Numbered from the stretch's first letter, positions 8,634 through 18,799 are shown. The stretch: DNA of 51,402 bases from Candidatus Yanofskyibacteriota bacterium (GCA_016185505.1 JACPNL010000002.1:1-51402); one strand, 5' to 3'. Program-made: numbers and translations. Notes: generated from the letters alone by a model not told the origin.

Positions 8634-11180
8634 ATGAAAAAAGAGACATACAAAATTAAAGGCATGCACTGTGCCAGTTGCGCCGGAACGATTGAGCGCG
8701 TGCTTTTGCAAACCGCGGGTGTGCGTTCGGCTTCGGTTAATTTTGCTTCAGAATCAGTGCTTATTGAATTTGACGACCGCGTAGTTTCGGAGGAGAGCCT
8801 TGCCGAATCCGTCGGGTCAGTCGGCTATCGGCTTGATGTCGGCGTTCAAACAAAAAAAGAGGCGGCGTCGAGCGGCGGAACTTCCGAGACTATTTCCATA
8901 AAGGTGCTGGGAATGGATTCTCCCCACTGCGCTATGGTTGTTCAGAATGCGCTCAAAAAACTGCCCGGCGTTAAAAATATTGACGTAGATTTTTCAAATC
9001 AACGGGCAAAGGTGATCTTTGCTCCAAAAAAACTCACCGTAAGCGATATCTTTAAAGTGATTACCGACGCCGGCTACAAGCCGATTGAGGAAGAGGGAGA
9101 AGCCGAGGAAGTTTTGGACAGAGAAAAAATAGAGAGAGAAAAACAAGCACGGATTCTTAAAACAAAACTTATTGTCGGCGGCATTCTTTCAGTTTTCATA
9201 TTTCTCGGCAGCTTTCCGGAATGGTTTTCTTTCGTGCCGGCTCTTTTGAGTGATTATTGGACCCTTTTTATCTTAACCACCCCCGTGCAATTCTGGGTCG
9301 GCTGGCAATTCTACAGCGGGCTTAAACTTCTCGTAAAATACCGCACAGCCGACATGAACACGCTGATCGCCATAGGGACCCTCGCCGCGTATTTTTACAG
9401 CGCGTCTGTTGTTGTGTTCCCGGATTTCTTTGCAAAAGGGGGGATTGCGCCGAAAATCTATTTTGACACTTCGGCCATCATTATTGTTTTGATCCTTTTA
9501 GGAAAATATTTTGAGATATTGATGAAGGGACGCGCTTCGGAGGCAATTAAAAAACTGGTAGGGCTTCAGCCGAAAACCGCAAAAGTTTTGAAAGACGGAA
9601 AAGAAATCGAAATGCCTATCAGCGAAGTGCAAGTCGGAGATTTGATAGTAGTTCGTCCGGGAGAAAAAATTCCCGTTGACGGGAAGATCACCGAGGGCGA
9701 CTCGGAAATTGACGAATCAATGGTAACGGGAGAGTCAATGCCGGTCCACAAAACGGTTGGCGGCGCGGTTATCGGCAGTACGGTGAATAAATTCGGCGCC
9801 TTCACGTTTGAGACAACCAAGATCGGCAAAGATACGGTTCTTTCTCAAATTATTAAAATGGTAGAAGAAGCCCAAGGATCTAAGGCGCCGATTCAGCGTC
9901 TTGCCGATTTGGTTTCTTCTTATTTTGTTCCGGTTGTAGTAGCAATCGCCATTCTCACTTTTCTCGTTTGGTTTTTCTTCGGTCCTTCTCCCGCTTTTAA
10001 TTTCGCCCTTGTTAATTTCGTGGCGGTTCTTATTATCGCTTGTCCCTGCGCGCTTGGTCTGGCAACGCCGATGGCAATCATGGTTTCATCCGGCAGCGCG
10101 GCCGTCAAGGGGATTCTGGTAAAAGACGCCGCTTCGCTTGAAACCGCGAACAAGATTGATACTATAATTTTGGACAAAACAGGCACGCTTACTCAGGGCA
10201 AGCCGCAGTTAACCGATATAATTTCTTTTGAAAATGAAGATCGGGCGGATATTCTTTCTTTCGCCGCGTCTCTTGAACAAAGATCGGAACATCCCTTGGC
10301 GCAGGCGATCTTACGATATGCCGCGAGTTTGGACCAAAAATCATCACATTCGCTTGATAAAGCGATAATTGATAGGGCCAAAAAAGAAAAGATTGAACTA
10401 TATAAACTGCTTGATTTTAAGGCAATTTCAGGAAAAGGCTTGCGAGGTTCTCTTCAGGTCGGCGACCAAAAAATTGAGGCCTATTTGGGAAACAGAGCGC
10501 TTGCGGCGGATGTTGGTTTGGATGTATCTATTTACGAAGATAGAATCAAGAAGCTTGAGGATGAGGGGAAAACAGCGATGATCCTTATCGTTGAAAAGCG
10601 TATTAAAGGCGTTCTTGCCGTTGCTGATGTGTTAAAGGAAGAATCCGTTAAGGCGGTAAAAATTTTGCAACAAAGCGGTATAGATGTTTGGATGATCACC
10701 GGAGACAATGAACGCACCGCTCGCGCCATTGCCGGCCAGGTGGGAATAAAAAATATAATGAGCGAAGTTCTGCCCGATAAAAAATCAGAAAAAGTGCGCG
10801 AATTGCAGGCGCAAGGCAGAATCGTGGCAATGGTGGGCGACGGCATTAACGATGCGCCGGCGCTTACCCAATCCAATGTCGGCATCGCCATGGGCGAGGG
10901 AACAGACATTGCGATGGAATCGGCCAACATTACTTTGATGAGAGGAGATTTGATGCTTATTCCGGAAACGATAAAACTGTCAAAACAAACGATGAGAATA
11001 ATTAAACAGAACCTGTTTTGGGCATTCTTTTACAATTCCGCGTTTATTCCCGTTGCGGCGGGCGTTCTCTATCCATTTTTTGGAATTCTGCTTAATCCTA
11101 TTTTTGCCGGCGCTGCGATGGCGTTCAGCAGTATCAGCGTTGTGTTTAATTCGTTACGATTGAAAAACGGCGGAACATGA
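8634..11180 (+). CDS. copA: Copper-translocating P1B-type ATPase
   Basis: HMA domain GMHCASC, TM motif [34 protein letters not shown]. Confidence 0.93.
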   Translation: MKKETYKIKGMHCASCAGTIERVLLQTAGVRSASVNFASESVLIEFDDRVVSEESLAESVGSVGYRLDVGVQTKKEAASSGGTSETISIKVLGMDSPHCAMVVQNALKKLPGVKNIDVDFSNQRAKVIFAPKKLTVSDIFKVITDAGYKPIEEEGEAEEVLDREKIEREKQARILKTKLIVGGILSVFIFLGSFPEWFSFVPALLSDYWTLFILTTPVQFWVGWQFYSGLKLLVKYRTADMNTLIAIGTLAAYFYSASVVVFPDFFAKGGIAPKIYFDTSAIIIVLILLGKYFEILMKGRASEAIKKLVGLQPKTAKVLKDGKEIEMPISEVQVGDLIVVRPGEKIPVDGKITEGDSEIDESMVTGESMPVHKTVGGAVIGSTVNKFGAFTFETTKIGKDTVLSQIIKMVEEAQGSKAPIQRLADLVSSYFVPVVVAIAILTFLVWFFFGPSPAFNFALVNFVAVLIIACPCALGLATPMAIMVSSGSAAVKGILVKDAASLETANKIDTIILDKTGTLTQGKPQLTDIISFENEDRADILSFAASLEQRSEHPLAQAILRYAASLDQKSSHSLDKAIIDRAKKEKIELYKLLDFKAISGKGLRGSLQVGDQKIEAYLGNRALAADVGLDVSIYEDRIKKLEDEGKTAMILIVEKRIKGVLAVADVLKEESVKAVKILQQSGIDVWMITGDNERTARAIAGQVGIKNIMSEVLPDKKSEKVRELQAQGRIVAMVGDGINDAPALTQSNVGIAMGEGTDIAMESANITLMRGDLMLIPETIKLSKQTMRIIKQNLFWAFFYNSAFIPVAAGVLYPFFGILLNPIFAGAAMAFSSISVVFNSLRLKNGGT

Positions 11181-11280
11181 TTATTATGATAAACGCGGAG
11201 TGGTCGAGCCTCGTCTATCTCGGTAGATTTCGACGGGTGAACGCGTTTTTAAGTTAAAATATTAAAGTTAAAAATAATGA

Positions 11281-11412
11281 ATCCCGTTAGAAGTCCTGGA
11301 CAGAAAAAATTTCAAGAAAATTTTTTCTTACAAACTTTAACGGGTATATAATTTTAACAAAGATCTGTTCAAGTTCAGCCCTGTGCTGAATAAGACGGAC
11401 TTCTAACGGGAT
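11281..11412. repeat. Inverted repeat ending in the start codon of the 11411 CDS
   Basis: atcccgttagaagtcc ... ggacttctaacgggat; 16-bp arms, right arm ends on AT of ATG. Confidence 0.85.
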
Positions 11413-11788
11413 GAATAAAAAAATAGAATGGGTGTTGCGAATCGCGGTGGCCGGAGAGTTTATCGGTCATGGCGTGTTTGCGCTTCAAGGTCGTCAATCG
11501 TGGGTTGATTGGTTTTCAATTTTTGGTATTTCAGATGTCGGAACGGCGGCAACTCTTTTGTGGCTGGTTGGCTTGATAGACGTTTTGCTGGCCGTGTTAA
11601 TCCTGATAAGGCCGGTTCGTTTGGCGCTTCTGTGGATGGCATTCTGGGGATTTTGGACGGCGCTTATGCGCCCGATCGCCGGAGATTCAATTTTTGAATT
11701 TGTTGAGCGTTGGGCTAACTGGGGCGCGCCGCTTGCGTTGCTATTATTAGTCGGCTGGCCGAAGTCGTTTAAAGAGTGGTTTAGGTAA
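11411..11788 (+). CDS. DoxX-like membrane protein
   Basis: Four hydrophobic helices; RIAVAGEFIGHGVFAL. Confidence 0.5.
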   Translation: MNKKIEWVLRIAVAGEFIGHGVFALQGRQSWVDWFSIFGISDVGTAATLLWLVGLIDVLLAVLILIRPVRLALLWMAFWGFWTALMRPIAGDSIFEFVERWANWGAPLALLLLVGWPKSFKEWFR

Positions 11789-11807
11789 TCATATTTTAGA
11801 TAACCAT

Positions 11808-11930
11808 ATGATGTACGGAAATTGGTCCATGATGTCGGGGGCGTGGGGATTCGGATTCCTCACCTGGCTGGTGGTCTTTGTAGACCTCGTTCTCCTCGGC
11901 GTCTGGCTCTGGAAACAAGTTAGTAAATAA
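11808..11930 (+). CDS. Small membrane protein (40 aa)
   Basis: Own translation MMYGNWSMMSGAWGFGFLTWLVVFVDLVLLGVWLWKQVSK*. Confidence 0.5.
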   Translation: MMYGNWSMMSGAWGFGFLTWLVVFVDLVLLGVWLWKQVSK

Positions 11931-12082
11931 AAGGACTCCTCCCTAGAATAAAAAAGCCGTTTTTAGGCGGCCTTTTTTAGGTTGGCTGATCGAATTTGTT
12001 CAAGAGTTTGTTTAAATAATTTAAAAAGTTGTATTTAGGCGTGGTGTGGATTTAGTTGATGTTATAATTTTTTTGTGCTACT

Positions 12083-12433
12083 TTGTTGTCCAGTACTTTA
12101 TTTAATGTGAGAGAACAAGATATGTGCTGGAGGGACGATATTGTTACAGAGCGTTATTGTTCAGATTGCGGCCAAGAATACTACGGCGACTTGGGTCATA
12201 GGGGTTGCCCCACTCTTGCGAGAAAAACAGAAGATCCTTTTAGTGAAGAGATTACTGCCGTAGCGACGAGACACGGGTGGGACGTAGAGACAACCAAAGA
12301 TAAAATCAAAAGAACTCAAGAGATTTTGGCCTTACAATCTTCACAAGAAGCAATAGATTTTCTTCTGGAAGCCATACCGAACACCAAGCAAGATATTATC
12401 ACAAAACTTGAAGAAGATAATCCTCCATTTTAA
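12083..12433 (+). CDS. Hypothetical protein with putative N-terminal zinc ribbon
   Basis: RYCSDCGQEYYGDLGHRGCP; start may be the ATG at 12122. Confidence 0.4.
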   Translation: MLSSTLFNVREQDMCWRDDIVTERYCSDCGQEYYGDLGHRGCPTLARKTEDPFSEEITAVATRHGWDVETTKDKIKRTQEILALQSSQEAIDFLLEAIPNTKQDIITKLEEDNPPF

Positions 12434-12459
12434 TGCCAACTCTGTTGGCCCTTTTTAAA

Positions 12460-13530
12460 CTAGAAAACAAGAGTAAGAATTATTGCTGTTCCGATGGGTA
12501 CGAGGAGGTTGTCGTCTATGAGGAATGAAAATTGGTCGAGAATTGCCGTTGATAGCGCGGCGATGATCATGAAATTTAAAGAAAGGTCCAGTCCGGCAAG
12601 GGATCTAAGGAAAATTCCTGTAATTAGGCAAAGAATAAAAATAAGAACCGCTCCACCTATTGTTTTCCCCTTTATCGTTTCTTTTGCCATAAAAACCAAA
12701 CCAAGCGGAGCAAAAACGTCGCCGATTATAAAGAAACTCAAACTAATGACCACTATTTCTTTAGGGAAAACCCAGAAAATCGCAAATGCGCTTGCCAGGA
12801 AAAAAGTATAACCGGAAAGTCGCTTTAATTCTTTTGTTTTTGCTAAACTTTTTAAAGCCAAGTACCGGCGGTTAAGCGCGGGCAAGATAAATCTCATTCC
12901 GTCCAAGACCAGAGAAACAACAAGCAGAACTCCAACAAAGACCAACAAAAATTTTTGCGAAACAACTAAATATCCCAACGGCAAAACCAAAGCCGTCAGT
13001 TTTAGAAACTTTCTGACCGGCGCCTCGGACAGAACTTTTTTAATTTCCGGTCTTTGGGAAATCGCGATGGTATAAAAAATCGTGGTTATGAAGAGAAACA
13101 GGGCAAAAACAGAAAGAGTATGAAACCATACGATCAGGTTAAGCCCGTAAAGAGAGGCAACGCCTCTTCCGCCGCGAAAGTTCAAGTAAAAAGGGAAAAC
13201 ATGGCCGGCAACGGCTGCAAGGCCAATAAGTATGGCAACGTCTGGGTTAATACCTGTGGATAAACGACTTGCGAAGTCGTTTATCCACAGGGGATTTAAA
13301 ATCAATCCCTTTACGGCAATGAAATAGGCGGTAGCGGCCTTGAGCGCGTCAAAAATTCCGGTGATAACGCCATAAACCGGCCCGACCTCACGGTATGTGT
13401 TGGACGCGCCGGTGTTTTTGTTCTTGCCGACTTCCCGAAGGTCAACACTTTTAATGACTCGGCCGAAGAAATACCCTGGAGAAAGGGAACCAAGCAGATA
13501 TCCGAGTCCTAGAAAAATTACGATATTCAT
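12460..13530 (-). CDS. plsY: Glycerol-3-phosphate acyltransferase PlsY fused to a C-terminal multi-TM dolichol-kinase/CTP-transferase-like domain
   Basis: GYLLGSLSPGYFFGR...GNKNTGASNTYR...AGHVFPFYLNFRGGRGVAS; second multi-TM half; ATG at 13530. Confidence 0.8.
   Translation of the reverse strand: MNIVIFLGLGYLLGSLSPGYFFGRVIKSVDLREVGKNKNTGASNTYREVGPVYGVITGIFDALKAATAYFIAVKGLILNPLWINDFASRLSTGINPDVAILIGLAAVAGHVFPFYLNFRGGRGVASLYGLNLIVWFHTLSVFALFLFITTIFYTIAISQRPEIKKVLSEAPVRKFLKLTALVLPLGYLVVSQKFLLVFVGVLLVVSLVLDGMRFILPALNRRYLALKSLAKTKELKRLSGYTFFLASAFAIFWVFPKEIVVISLSFFIIGDVFAPLGLVFMAKETIKGKTIGGAVLIFILCLITGIFLRSLAGLDLSLNFMIIAALSTAILDQFSFLIDDNLLVPIGTAIILTLVF
13253..13291. repeat. DnaA-box palindrome (family A), in-frame inside plsY
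   Basis: cctgtggataaacgacttgcgaagtcgtttatccacagg; encodes LWINDFASRLSTG on the minus strand. Confidence 0.95.
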
Positions 13531-13579
13531 ATCTGACTTTATTTTACAATATGCTAGTATTAATTTATAGAGGATTAAG

Positions 13580-14353
13580 ATGGGAATTTTTGAATCAATA
13601 ATTCTTGGGGTTGTTGAAGGTTTTACCGAATTTTTGCCCATATCATCAACGGGGCATCTTATTTTATCTTCATATTTATTGAAACTGGAACAAAGCAGCT
13701 TTCTGACAAGTTTTCAGATAGCGATACAGCTGGGCGCGATATTGTCGGTGGTAGTTCTATATTTCAAAAAATTTCTTCTAAACACGGAAGTTATCAAAAG
13801 AATTGCCGTTGCTTTTTTGCCTACTGCCGTTGTCGGATTTTTGCTCTATGGATTTATAAAAAATGTTCTTATTGGGAGCACGGTTACCGTACTTTGGTCT
13901 TTGCTTTTGGGCGGTGTTGCTTTAATCATTTTTGAATTTTGGTATAGAAGCAAAGAATTAACACACGAAAAAAACGTAGCTGATATTTCCTATGCTCACT
14001 GCTTTTTCATCGGACTTTTCCAAACAGTTGCCGTTGTCCCCGGCGTGTCTCGCGCCGGTGCGACCATACTAGGAGGATTATGGCTTGGGGTGCCGAGGAA
14101 AACAATAGTGGAATTCTCTTTCTTGCTTGCTCTGCCAACAATGGCCGGAGCTACGGGGCTGGATTTGCTCAAAAACGCGTCTAGTTTTTCTTATGATCAG
14201 TTTAGTATTCTTGCTGTGGGTTTCGTTGCTTCGTTTGTTACCGCGATGCTGGCTATCAAGTTTTTGCTGTCTTTTATTCAGAAACACACTTTTGCCCCAT
14301 TTGGCGTTTATAGAATAATTATGGCTATTGTGTTTTTTCTGTTTTTGTTGTAA
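13580..14353 (+). CDS. uppP: Undecaprenyl-diphosphatase
   Basis: GVVEGFTEFLPISSTGHLIL...PGVSRAGATILGGL. Confidence 0.92.
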   Translation: MGIFESIILGVVEGFTEFLPISSTGHLILSSYLLKLEQSSFLTSFQIAIQLGAILSVVVLYFKKFLLNTEVIKRIAVAFLPTAVVGFLLYGFIKNVLIGSTVTVLWSLLLGGVALIIFEFWYRSKELTHEKNVADISYAHCFFIGLFQTVAVVPGVSRAGATILGGLWLGVPRKTIVEFSFLLALPTMAGATGLDLLKNASSFSYDQFSILAVGFVASFVTAMLAIKFLLSFIQKHTFAPFGVYRIIMAIVFFLFLL

Positions 14354-14398
14354 AATTTTTCACAGGATAACAGGCATTATCTACAAAAAGGAAGGCAG

Positions 14399-15046
14399 AT
14401 GCTCTTTAACCAATGGTTATTAGTTTTGGGAACCGCCGCCGTATTGCTTATGGTGGGCTATTTTATAAAATTAATCAGGTCTAAGAATAACTGGATCAAA
14501 ATAGTTACTTTTACCGGTCCATCCGGGGCAGGCAAGACGACTATTATCGGAGAACTACTTAAAAAGCATCCTAGATGGAAAATGGTCTTGAGCTTGACCT
14601 CAAGAGAGTCAAGAGGCGGGGACTTACCGGGCGAATACAGATGTAATGTTTCCAGAAAAGAATTTTTGCGGATTAGAAAAGAGAAAAGAGATTTGTGGAT
14701 AGAGTCGGTTCATGGGAATATGTACGCGACGCTTAAAGTTGATGTTGTTAACGCTCTTTTGTCCGAAGGATTGTCTCTGATGAATCTTATGCCGGTTTCG
14801 GTTAGAAAAATTCGCGCTTATGCCTCTGGTCAGGTGCGGTCTATTTTCATACTTCCGCCAAGTGAGAAAGAATTAAGACGGCGTCTTGTGAAAAGGGGCG
14901 AGTTGCCCGAGCAGATAGACAAGAGAATAGCCGACTGCAAGAAATGGGAAGAGGAAGCAAGGTTATCCGATATTCCTTACGAATTTGTAAAAAATGACGG
15001 GACGGTTGAAGAAGCGGTTGAGCGGGTGGAAAGAATTATAGATTAA
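14399..15046 (+). CDS. Guanylate kinase-like P-loop protein with N-terminal TM
   Basis: TFTGPSGAGKTTIIGELLKKHP...LTSRESRGGDLPGEYR. Confidence 0.7.
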   Translation: MLFNQWLLVLGTAAVLLMVGYFIKLIRSKNNWIKIVTFTGPSGAGKTTIIGELLKKHPRWKMVLSLTSRESRGGDLPGEYRCNVSRKEFLRIRKEKRDLWIESVHGNMYATLKVDVVNALLSEGLSLMNLMPVSVRKIRAYASGQVRSIFILPPSEKELRRRLVKRGELPEQIDKRIADCKKWEEEARLSDIPYEFVKNDGTVEEAVERVERIID

Positions 15047-15105
15047 AACATTTGATGTTATATCCCCAGTTAGGGGATTTTTAGTTTTTTAAATAGTGTG
15101 TTAGT

Positions 15106-15849
15106 GTGATTCTTATGGAAGAAAATAATAATTTAGAACAAAAATCTAGGGTCGAGGCATCAAAATTTGATTGGACAAAATTTATAATGCCAGGAGCGAT
15201 AGTGCTGGCTGGTGTTTTGATAAGCGCGGCTGTGCTTTATTCTGGCGGCGGAGGTTCTGGCCGCCCCGCTGCCGATATTGGCTCTGGGGTTAAGCCGCAA
15301 GGACAGATAGCCGTCTCTGCCGACGATGACGCATATCTCGGCGACAAAGACGCGCCGGTGGTGATGATAGAGTTCAGTGACTTACAATGTCCGTTCTGCC
15401 GCTCATTCTGGCGGGACACGTTGCCGCTTATTAAATCGGAATATATAGACACCGGCAAAGTCAGATTCGTATATAGGGACTTTCCTTTAAGTTTTCATCC
15501 CGGAGCGATGCCGGCCGCGCAAGCCGTCGAATGTGCTGAGGAAAAAAGCAAGTTCTGGGAGATGCACGATAAGATATTCATTGAGCAGGACAAACAAGGT
15601 TCGGGGACGATCCAATTCGGCGTTGGCGACTTAAAGAAGTGGGCCGGCGAGATTAATTTGAACGCGGGCAAGTTTAATTCTTGCCTTGATTCTCAAAAAT
15701 ACGCCGAAGAGGTCAATAATGACGCGAAAGACGGCCAGGCCGCCGGAGTAACGGGTACGCCGGGATTCTTTATTAACGGTCGACTGGTAGTAGGCGCGCA
15801 GCCATTTAGTGTGTTTAAGTCCGTCATTGACGAGGAACTTAAAAAATAA
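15106..15849 (+). CDS. DsbA-family thiol:disulfide oxidoreductase
   Basis: MIEFSDLQCPFCRSFW...VRFVYRDFPL...GVTGTPGFFINGR. Confidence 0.9.
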   Translation: MILMEENNNLEQKSRVEASKFDWTKFIMPGAIVLAGVLISAAVLYSGGGGSGRPAADIGSGVKPQGQIAVSADDDAYLGDKDAPVVMIEFSDLQCPFCRSFWRDTLPLIKSEYIDTGKVRFVYRDFPLSFHPGAMPAAQAVECAEEKSKFWEMHDKIFIEQDKQGSGTIQFGVGDLKKWAGEINLNAGKFNSCLDSQKYAEEVNNDAKDGQAAGVTGTPGFFINGRLVVGAQPFSVFKSVIDEELKK

Positions 15850-15988
15850 TTATTCTAATTTCTAATTACTCTAATTATTCTAAATAATGACTAATGTCCA
15901 ATTTCTAAATGACCAAACCGGCTTAGTCATTTAGTCATTAGGATTTATTTAGGTCAATTAGGTTAATTAGAATAATTAGGTTAATTGA
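15850..15988. repeat. AT-rich inverted-repeat word mosaic (family F copy 1) upstream of the cupredoxin gene
   Basis: ttattctaatttctaattactctaattattctaa ... gtcattaggatttatttagg ... ttaattagaataattaggttaatt. Confidence 0.8.
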
Positions 15989-15990
15989 TT

Positions 15991-16500
15991 ATGACCAAAC
16001 TAATATTACTAACAATTGTCGCAATAGTGTTGGTCGGAGTAGTGGTTTTCCTATATTCAGGTGATACGGTTCAGGCACCCGGTTCTTCGCCAACGCCAAC
16101 GACTACGGACAATGTGCCAGTGCCTACTCCTACGCCGACTCCGGTTAACGAAGAATCGTCATCGCCCTTGCCTACAGTATCAGAATCGAAAGTTACCGTA
16201 ACGTATTCCGATTTCGGCTATGGCCCCGCGATCGTTACGGTGGAAAAAGGCGATACGGTTATTTTTGATAATAAGGGCTCAAAGATGATGTGGACCGCTT
16301 CCGCGGTTCATCCGACCCACAAGACCTATCCCGGTTCAGATATCGCGTTTTGCGGAACGCCCCAGTCGATTAGCGCATTCGATGCTTGCAAGGGTTATGG
16401 GTCCGGTGAATCGTGGGAGTTCAAATTTGATCATCAGGGGACTTGGAAATATCACAACCATATGCAGGCGAATCATACGGGAACGATAGTGGTGGAATAA
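15991..16500 (+). CDS. Cupredoxin-like (plastocyanin/azurin fold) secreted protein
   Basis: VTVEKGDTVIFDNKG...WKYHNHMQANHTGTIVV; ORF opens at 15985, ATG 15991. Confidence 0.7.
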   Translation: MTKLILLTIVAIVLVGVVVFLYSGDTVQAPGSSPTPTTTDNVPVPTPTPTPVNEESSSPLPTVSESKVTVTYSDFGYGPAIVTVEKGDTVIFDNKGSKMMWTASAVHPTHKTYPGSDIAFCGTPQSISAFDACKGYGSGESWEFKFDHQGTWKYHNHMQANHTGTIVVE

Positions 16501-16507
16501 TTTATAA

Positions 16508-16600
16508 AACCGTTGGAAGTGTTGGAAGTGTTCGAAATGACGGAAATGTATTCAACTCCAACAATTCGATCATAGCGAAGCGGTCCATCAACTCGAACGA
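16508..16600. repeat. Word-mosaic inverted repeat (family G copy 1) upstream of the VKOR gene
   Basis: gttggaagtgttggaagtgttcgaaatg ... caactcgaacg. Confidence 0.6.
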
Positions 16601-16605
16601 TTTTA

Positions 16606-17016
16606 ATGGTTTTTTCTTCTGTAATTATAATCTTCATCGCTTTTAGCGGGTTTCTGCTGGCCGCTTATATAAGGCACAAGAAGGTCTCCAAAGAGACTCT
16701 TGTTTGTCCCTTAAAAGCCGACTGTGACACGGTCATATTCAGCGATTACTCGAAATTTTTTGGAGTGCCGGTGGAACTTTTGGGGATGGCATACTATTTA
16801 ACTGTTGCTGTCGCTTACGGAGTTTTTCTCTCCGTTCCAGTTGATATGCCGCAAGTCATAGTATTGGGAATTTTCTCTATAACTGTTATCGCGTTCCTTT
16901 TCTCTCTTTATCTTACCTTCGTACAGGCGTTTGCTTTGAAACAGTGGTGTACGTGGTGTCTTATCTCAGCCGGCTTTTGCACCGGTATCTTTTTTCTGGT
17001 CTTGTTGGCGGCCTAA
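16606..17016 (+). CDS. Vitamin K epoxide reductase (VKOR) family protein
   Basis: ETLVCPLKADCDTVIFSDYSKFFGVPVELLGMAYY...WCTWCLISA. Confidence 0.85.
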   Translation: MVFSSVIIIFIAFSGFLLAAYIRHKKVSKETLVCPLKADCDTVIFSDYSKFFGVPVELLGMAYYLTVAVAYGVFLSVPVDMPQVIVLGIFSITVIAFLFSLYLTFVQAFALKQWCTWCLISAGFCTGIFFLVLLAA

Positions 17017-17216
17017 CCCCTTGCAAAGGAAGTTGCGTTGTGATATACTTAAATTATTGTAGGTTTCTCTGTCGGTAGTTTCCATCTAATCAACTAGTTA
17101 GTAGGAACTTGAGACGGAAGGTCGGTCCTACTAATAAAATCATCTACGAATAACGAATCTAGTACGAATTTACGTATTCGTATATTCGTAAGTAATTCGT
17201 AATTCGTAGGTTTAAA

Positions 17217-17558
17217 ATGGAGAAGAAATTATACATAGGTGGTTTGTCATACAACACCACCGATACCGGACTGAAGGACGCGTTTTCTCAAGCCGGTGAA
17301 GTTGTTTCTGCCGCAGTTATCACGGACAAAATGTCCGGCCGTTCAAGAGGCTTCGGCTTCGTAGAAATGGCCACAGAAGAGGATGCCCAGAAAGCCATTG
17401 ATATGTGGAATGGCAAAGAGTTAGATGGCAGAACGCTGATAGTCAACGAAGCCAAACCGATGGCCGATCGCCCGAGGAGAACAGGCGGTTTTGACAGAGA
17501 CAGAGGCGGCCGAGGAGGTTTCGGCGGCGGAGGTTATGGCGGAAGAAGGGACTACTAG
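17217..17558 (+). CDS. RRM-type glycine-rich RNA-binding protein
   Basis: KLYIGGLSYNTTD...RGFGFVEM...Gly-rich tail. Confidence 0.93.
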   Translation: MEKKLYIGGLSYNTTDTGLKDAFSQAGEVVSAAVITDKMSGRSRGFGFVEMATEEDAQKAIDMWNGKELDGRTLIVNEAKPMADRPRRTGGFDRDRGGRGGFGGGGYGGRRDY

Positions 17559-17622
17559 TTAATTTTTCGCAATGCGAAAAATTCGCGGAAGTTCGCGGAC
17601 TTAACGCAGAAAAACGCGGAAA

Positions 17623-17656
17623 AACAAAAATTGCCCAAAAGGCAATTTTTGTTTTA
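17623..17656 (+). terminator. Rho-independent terminator
   Basis: aaaaattgcc-caaaa-ggcaattttt-gtttt. Confidence 0.75.
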
Positions 17657-17739
17657 TTAAAGCGAATCCGTGCGGGTCTATTTTGATATTTAATGTTGTT
17701 TGTGTATAATTTCGGAAGCTCTTTTTAGAAGGATTAATA

Positions 17740-18369
17740 ATGCTCAAAGAGCCGGGAACGATTACTTTGTTTGCTGGTCCCATGAGGTCGTCAAAATCAA
17801 GAAAATTGATAGAAGCCATAAGAGACCATGAGCGCGCAAAATTAAAAATTCTCGTCGTTAAATCGCCCGAAGACACTAGAGACGGTGATAAGATAGTAGC
17901 CAAAGAAATTGTTGACGGTAAGCCGATAATTATGATGCCACCCTTGAACGCCCGTTTTGTGAATAATAAGCGGGATGTTTTAAGATTAGTGAGGAAAACC
18001 CATTGTGAGGTTTTTGCGGCTGATGAAGTGGAGTTTTTTGGTCGGTGGTTTGTTGACCTAGTTCAAGAACTGGCTTTTGAAAGAAAGATGATCGTGCTGC
18101 TTGCCGGGCTTGATCTAGACGCTTGGCGCAAGCCGTTTGGTATAATGCCGCAGCTATTGGCTCACGCTACATATACGCCAAAAGTTCAAGCGAGTTGTTT
18201 TGTATGCGGCCGTCTGGCCCAATTCACCCAAAAAACAGGGGGTGATCCCCGCAAGCGGTTTGAACCGGGCGACTTTTACGAAGCAAGATGTTTTCGTTGT
18301 CATGTTATGCCGGAGGATCTGGTAGCAGAATCATTGGGGGCATCAATAGTTATTAAGGTATCAAGTTGA
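17740..18369 (+). CDS. tdk: Thymidine kinase
   Basis: LFAGPMRSSKSRKLI...ADEVEFF...AGLDLDAWRKPFG...C..C and C..C zinc ligands. Confidence 0.9.
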   Translation: MLKEPGTITLFAGPMRSSKSRKLIEAIRDHERAKLKILVVKSPEDTRDGDKIVAKEIVDGKPIIMMPPLNARFVNNKRDVLRLVRKTHCEVFAADEVEFFGRWFVDLVQELAFERKMIVLLAGLDLDAWRKPFGIMPQLLAHATYTPKVQASCFVCGRLAQFTQKTGGDPRKRFEPGDFYEARCFRCHVMPEDLVAESLGASIVIKVSS

Positions 18370-18384
18370 TGCCTTTTTGTTTCT

Positions 18385-18423
18385 CCTGTGGATAAACGAC
18401 TTGCGAAGTCGTTTATCCACAGG
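18385..18423. repeat. DnaA-box palindrome (family A)
   Basis: cctgtggataaacgacttgcgaagtcgtttatccacagg. Confidence 0.95.
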
Positions 18424-18459
18424 TTTGTTGAAAGGCGTTTCTTTGCTATCTTATTCTGT

Positions 18460-18798
18460 ATGCGTTTCAATATCCCCAAAAACGATTCAAAATATCACTG
18501 GACACAGCATTCCGTGAGAAAAATGCTGTTTTACGGTTTAACGGCAGATAGGGTCAAGAGAATTATCAGAAATCCTAAAAGAATGGAAAAGGGGATAGTT
18601 CCCGATACACTGGCGGCTATGCAACCGGTGGGAACAAAAAAGAAATCCACTGAAGTGTGGACAATGTATGCGGTCAAGGGCCAAAAGAAAATCATAATTA
18701 CGGCTTGGCGATATCCAAGCACAAGTCCGGTAAGAGGCGAAATACCGATACCGGCGGATATTTTGGCCGAATTAAAAGAAGATGGGATTGTGATATAA
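18460..18798 (+). CDS. Hypothetical protein, possible DUF4258-like toxin-type fold
   Basis: ATG at 18460; HSVRKMLFYGLTADRVKRIIRNPKR...TMYAVKGQKKIIITAWR. Confidence 0.5.
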   Translation: MRFNIPKNDSKYHWTQHSVRKMLFYGLTADRVKRIIRNPKRMEKGIVPDTLAAMQPVGTKKKSTEVWTMYAVKGQKKIIITAWRYPSTSPVRGEIPIPADILAELKEDGIVI

Positions 18799-18799
18799 T

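Noticed and set aside
18388-18459. N-terminal extension MDKRLAKSFIHRFVERR of the ORF-track call 18388-18798
   Set aside because: It is the DnaA palindrome read through; the likely start is ATG 18460.
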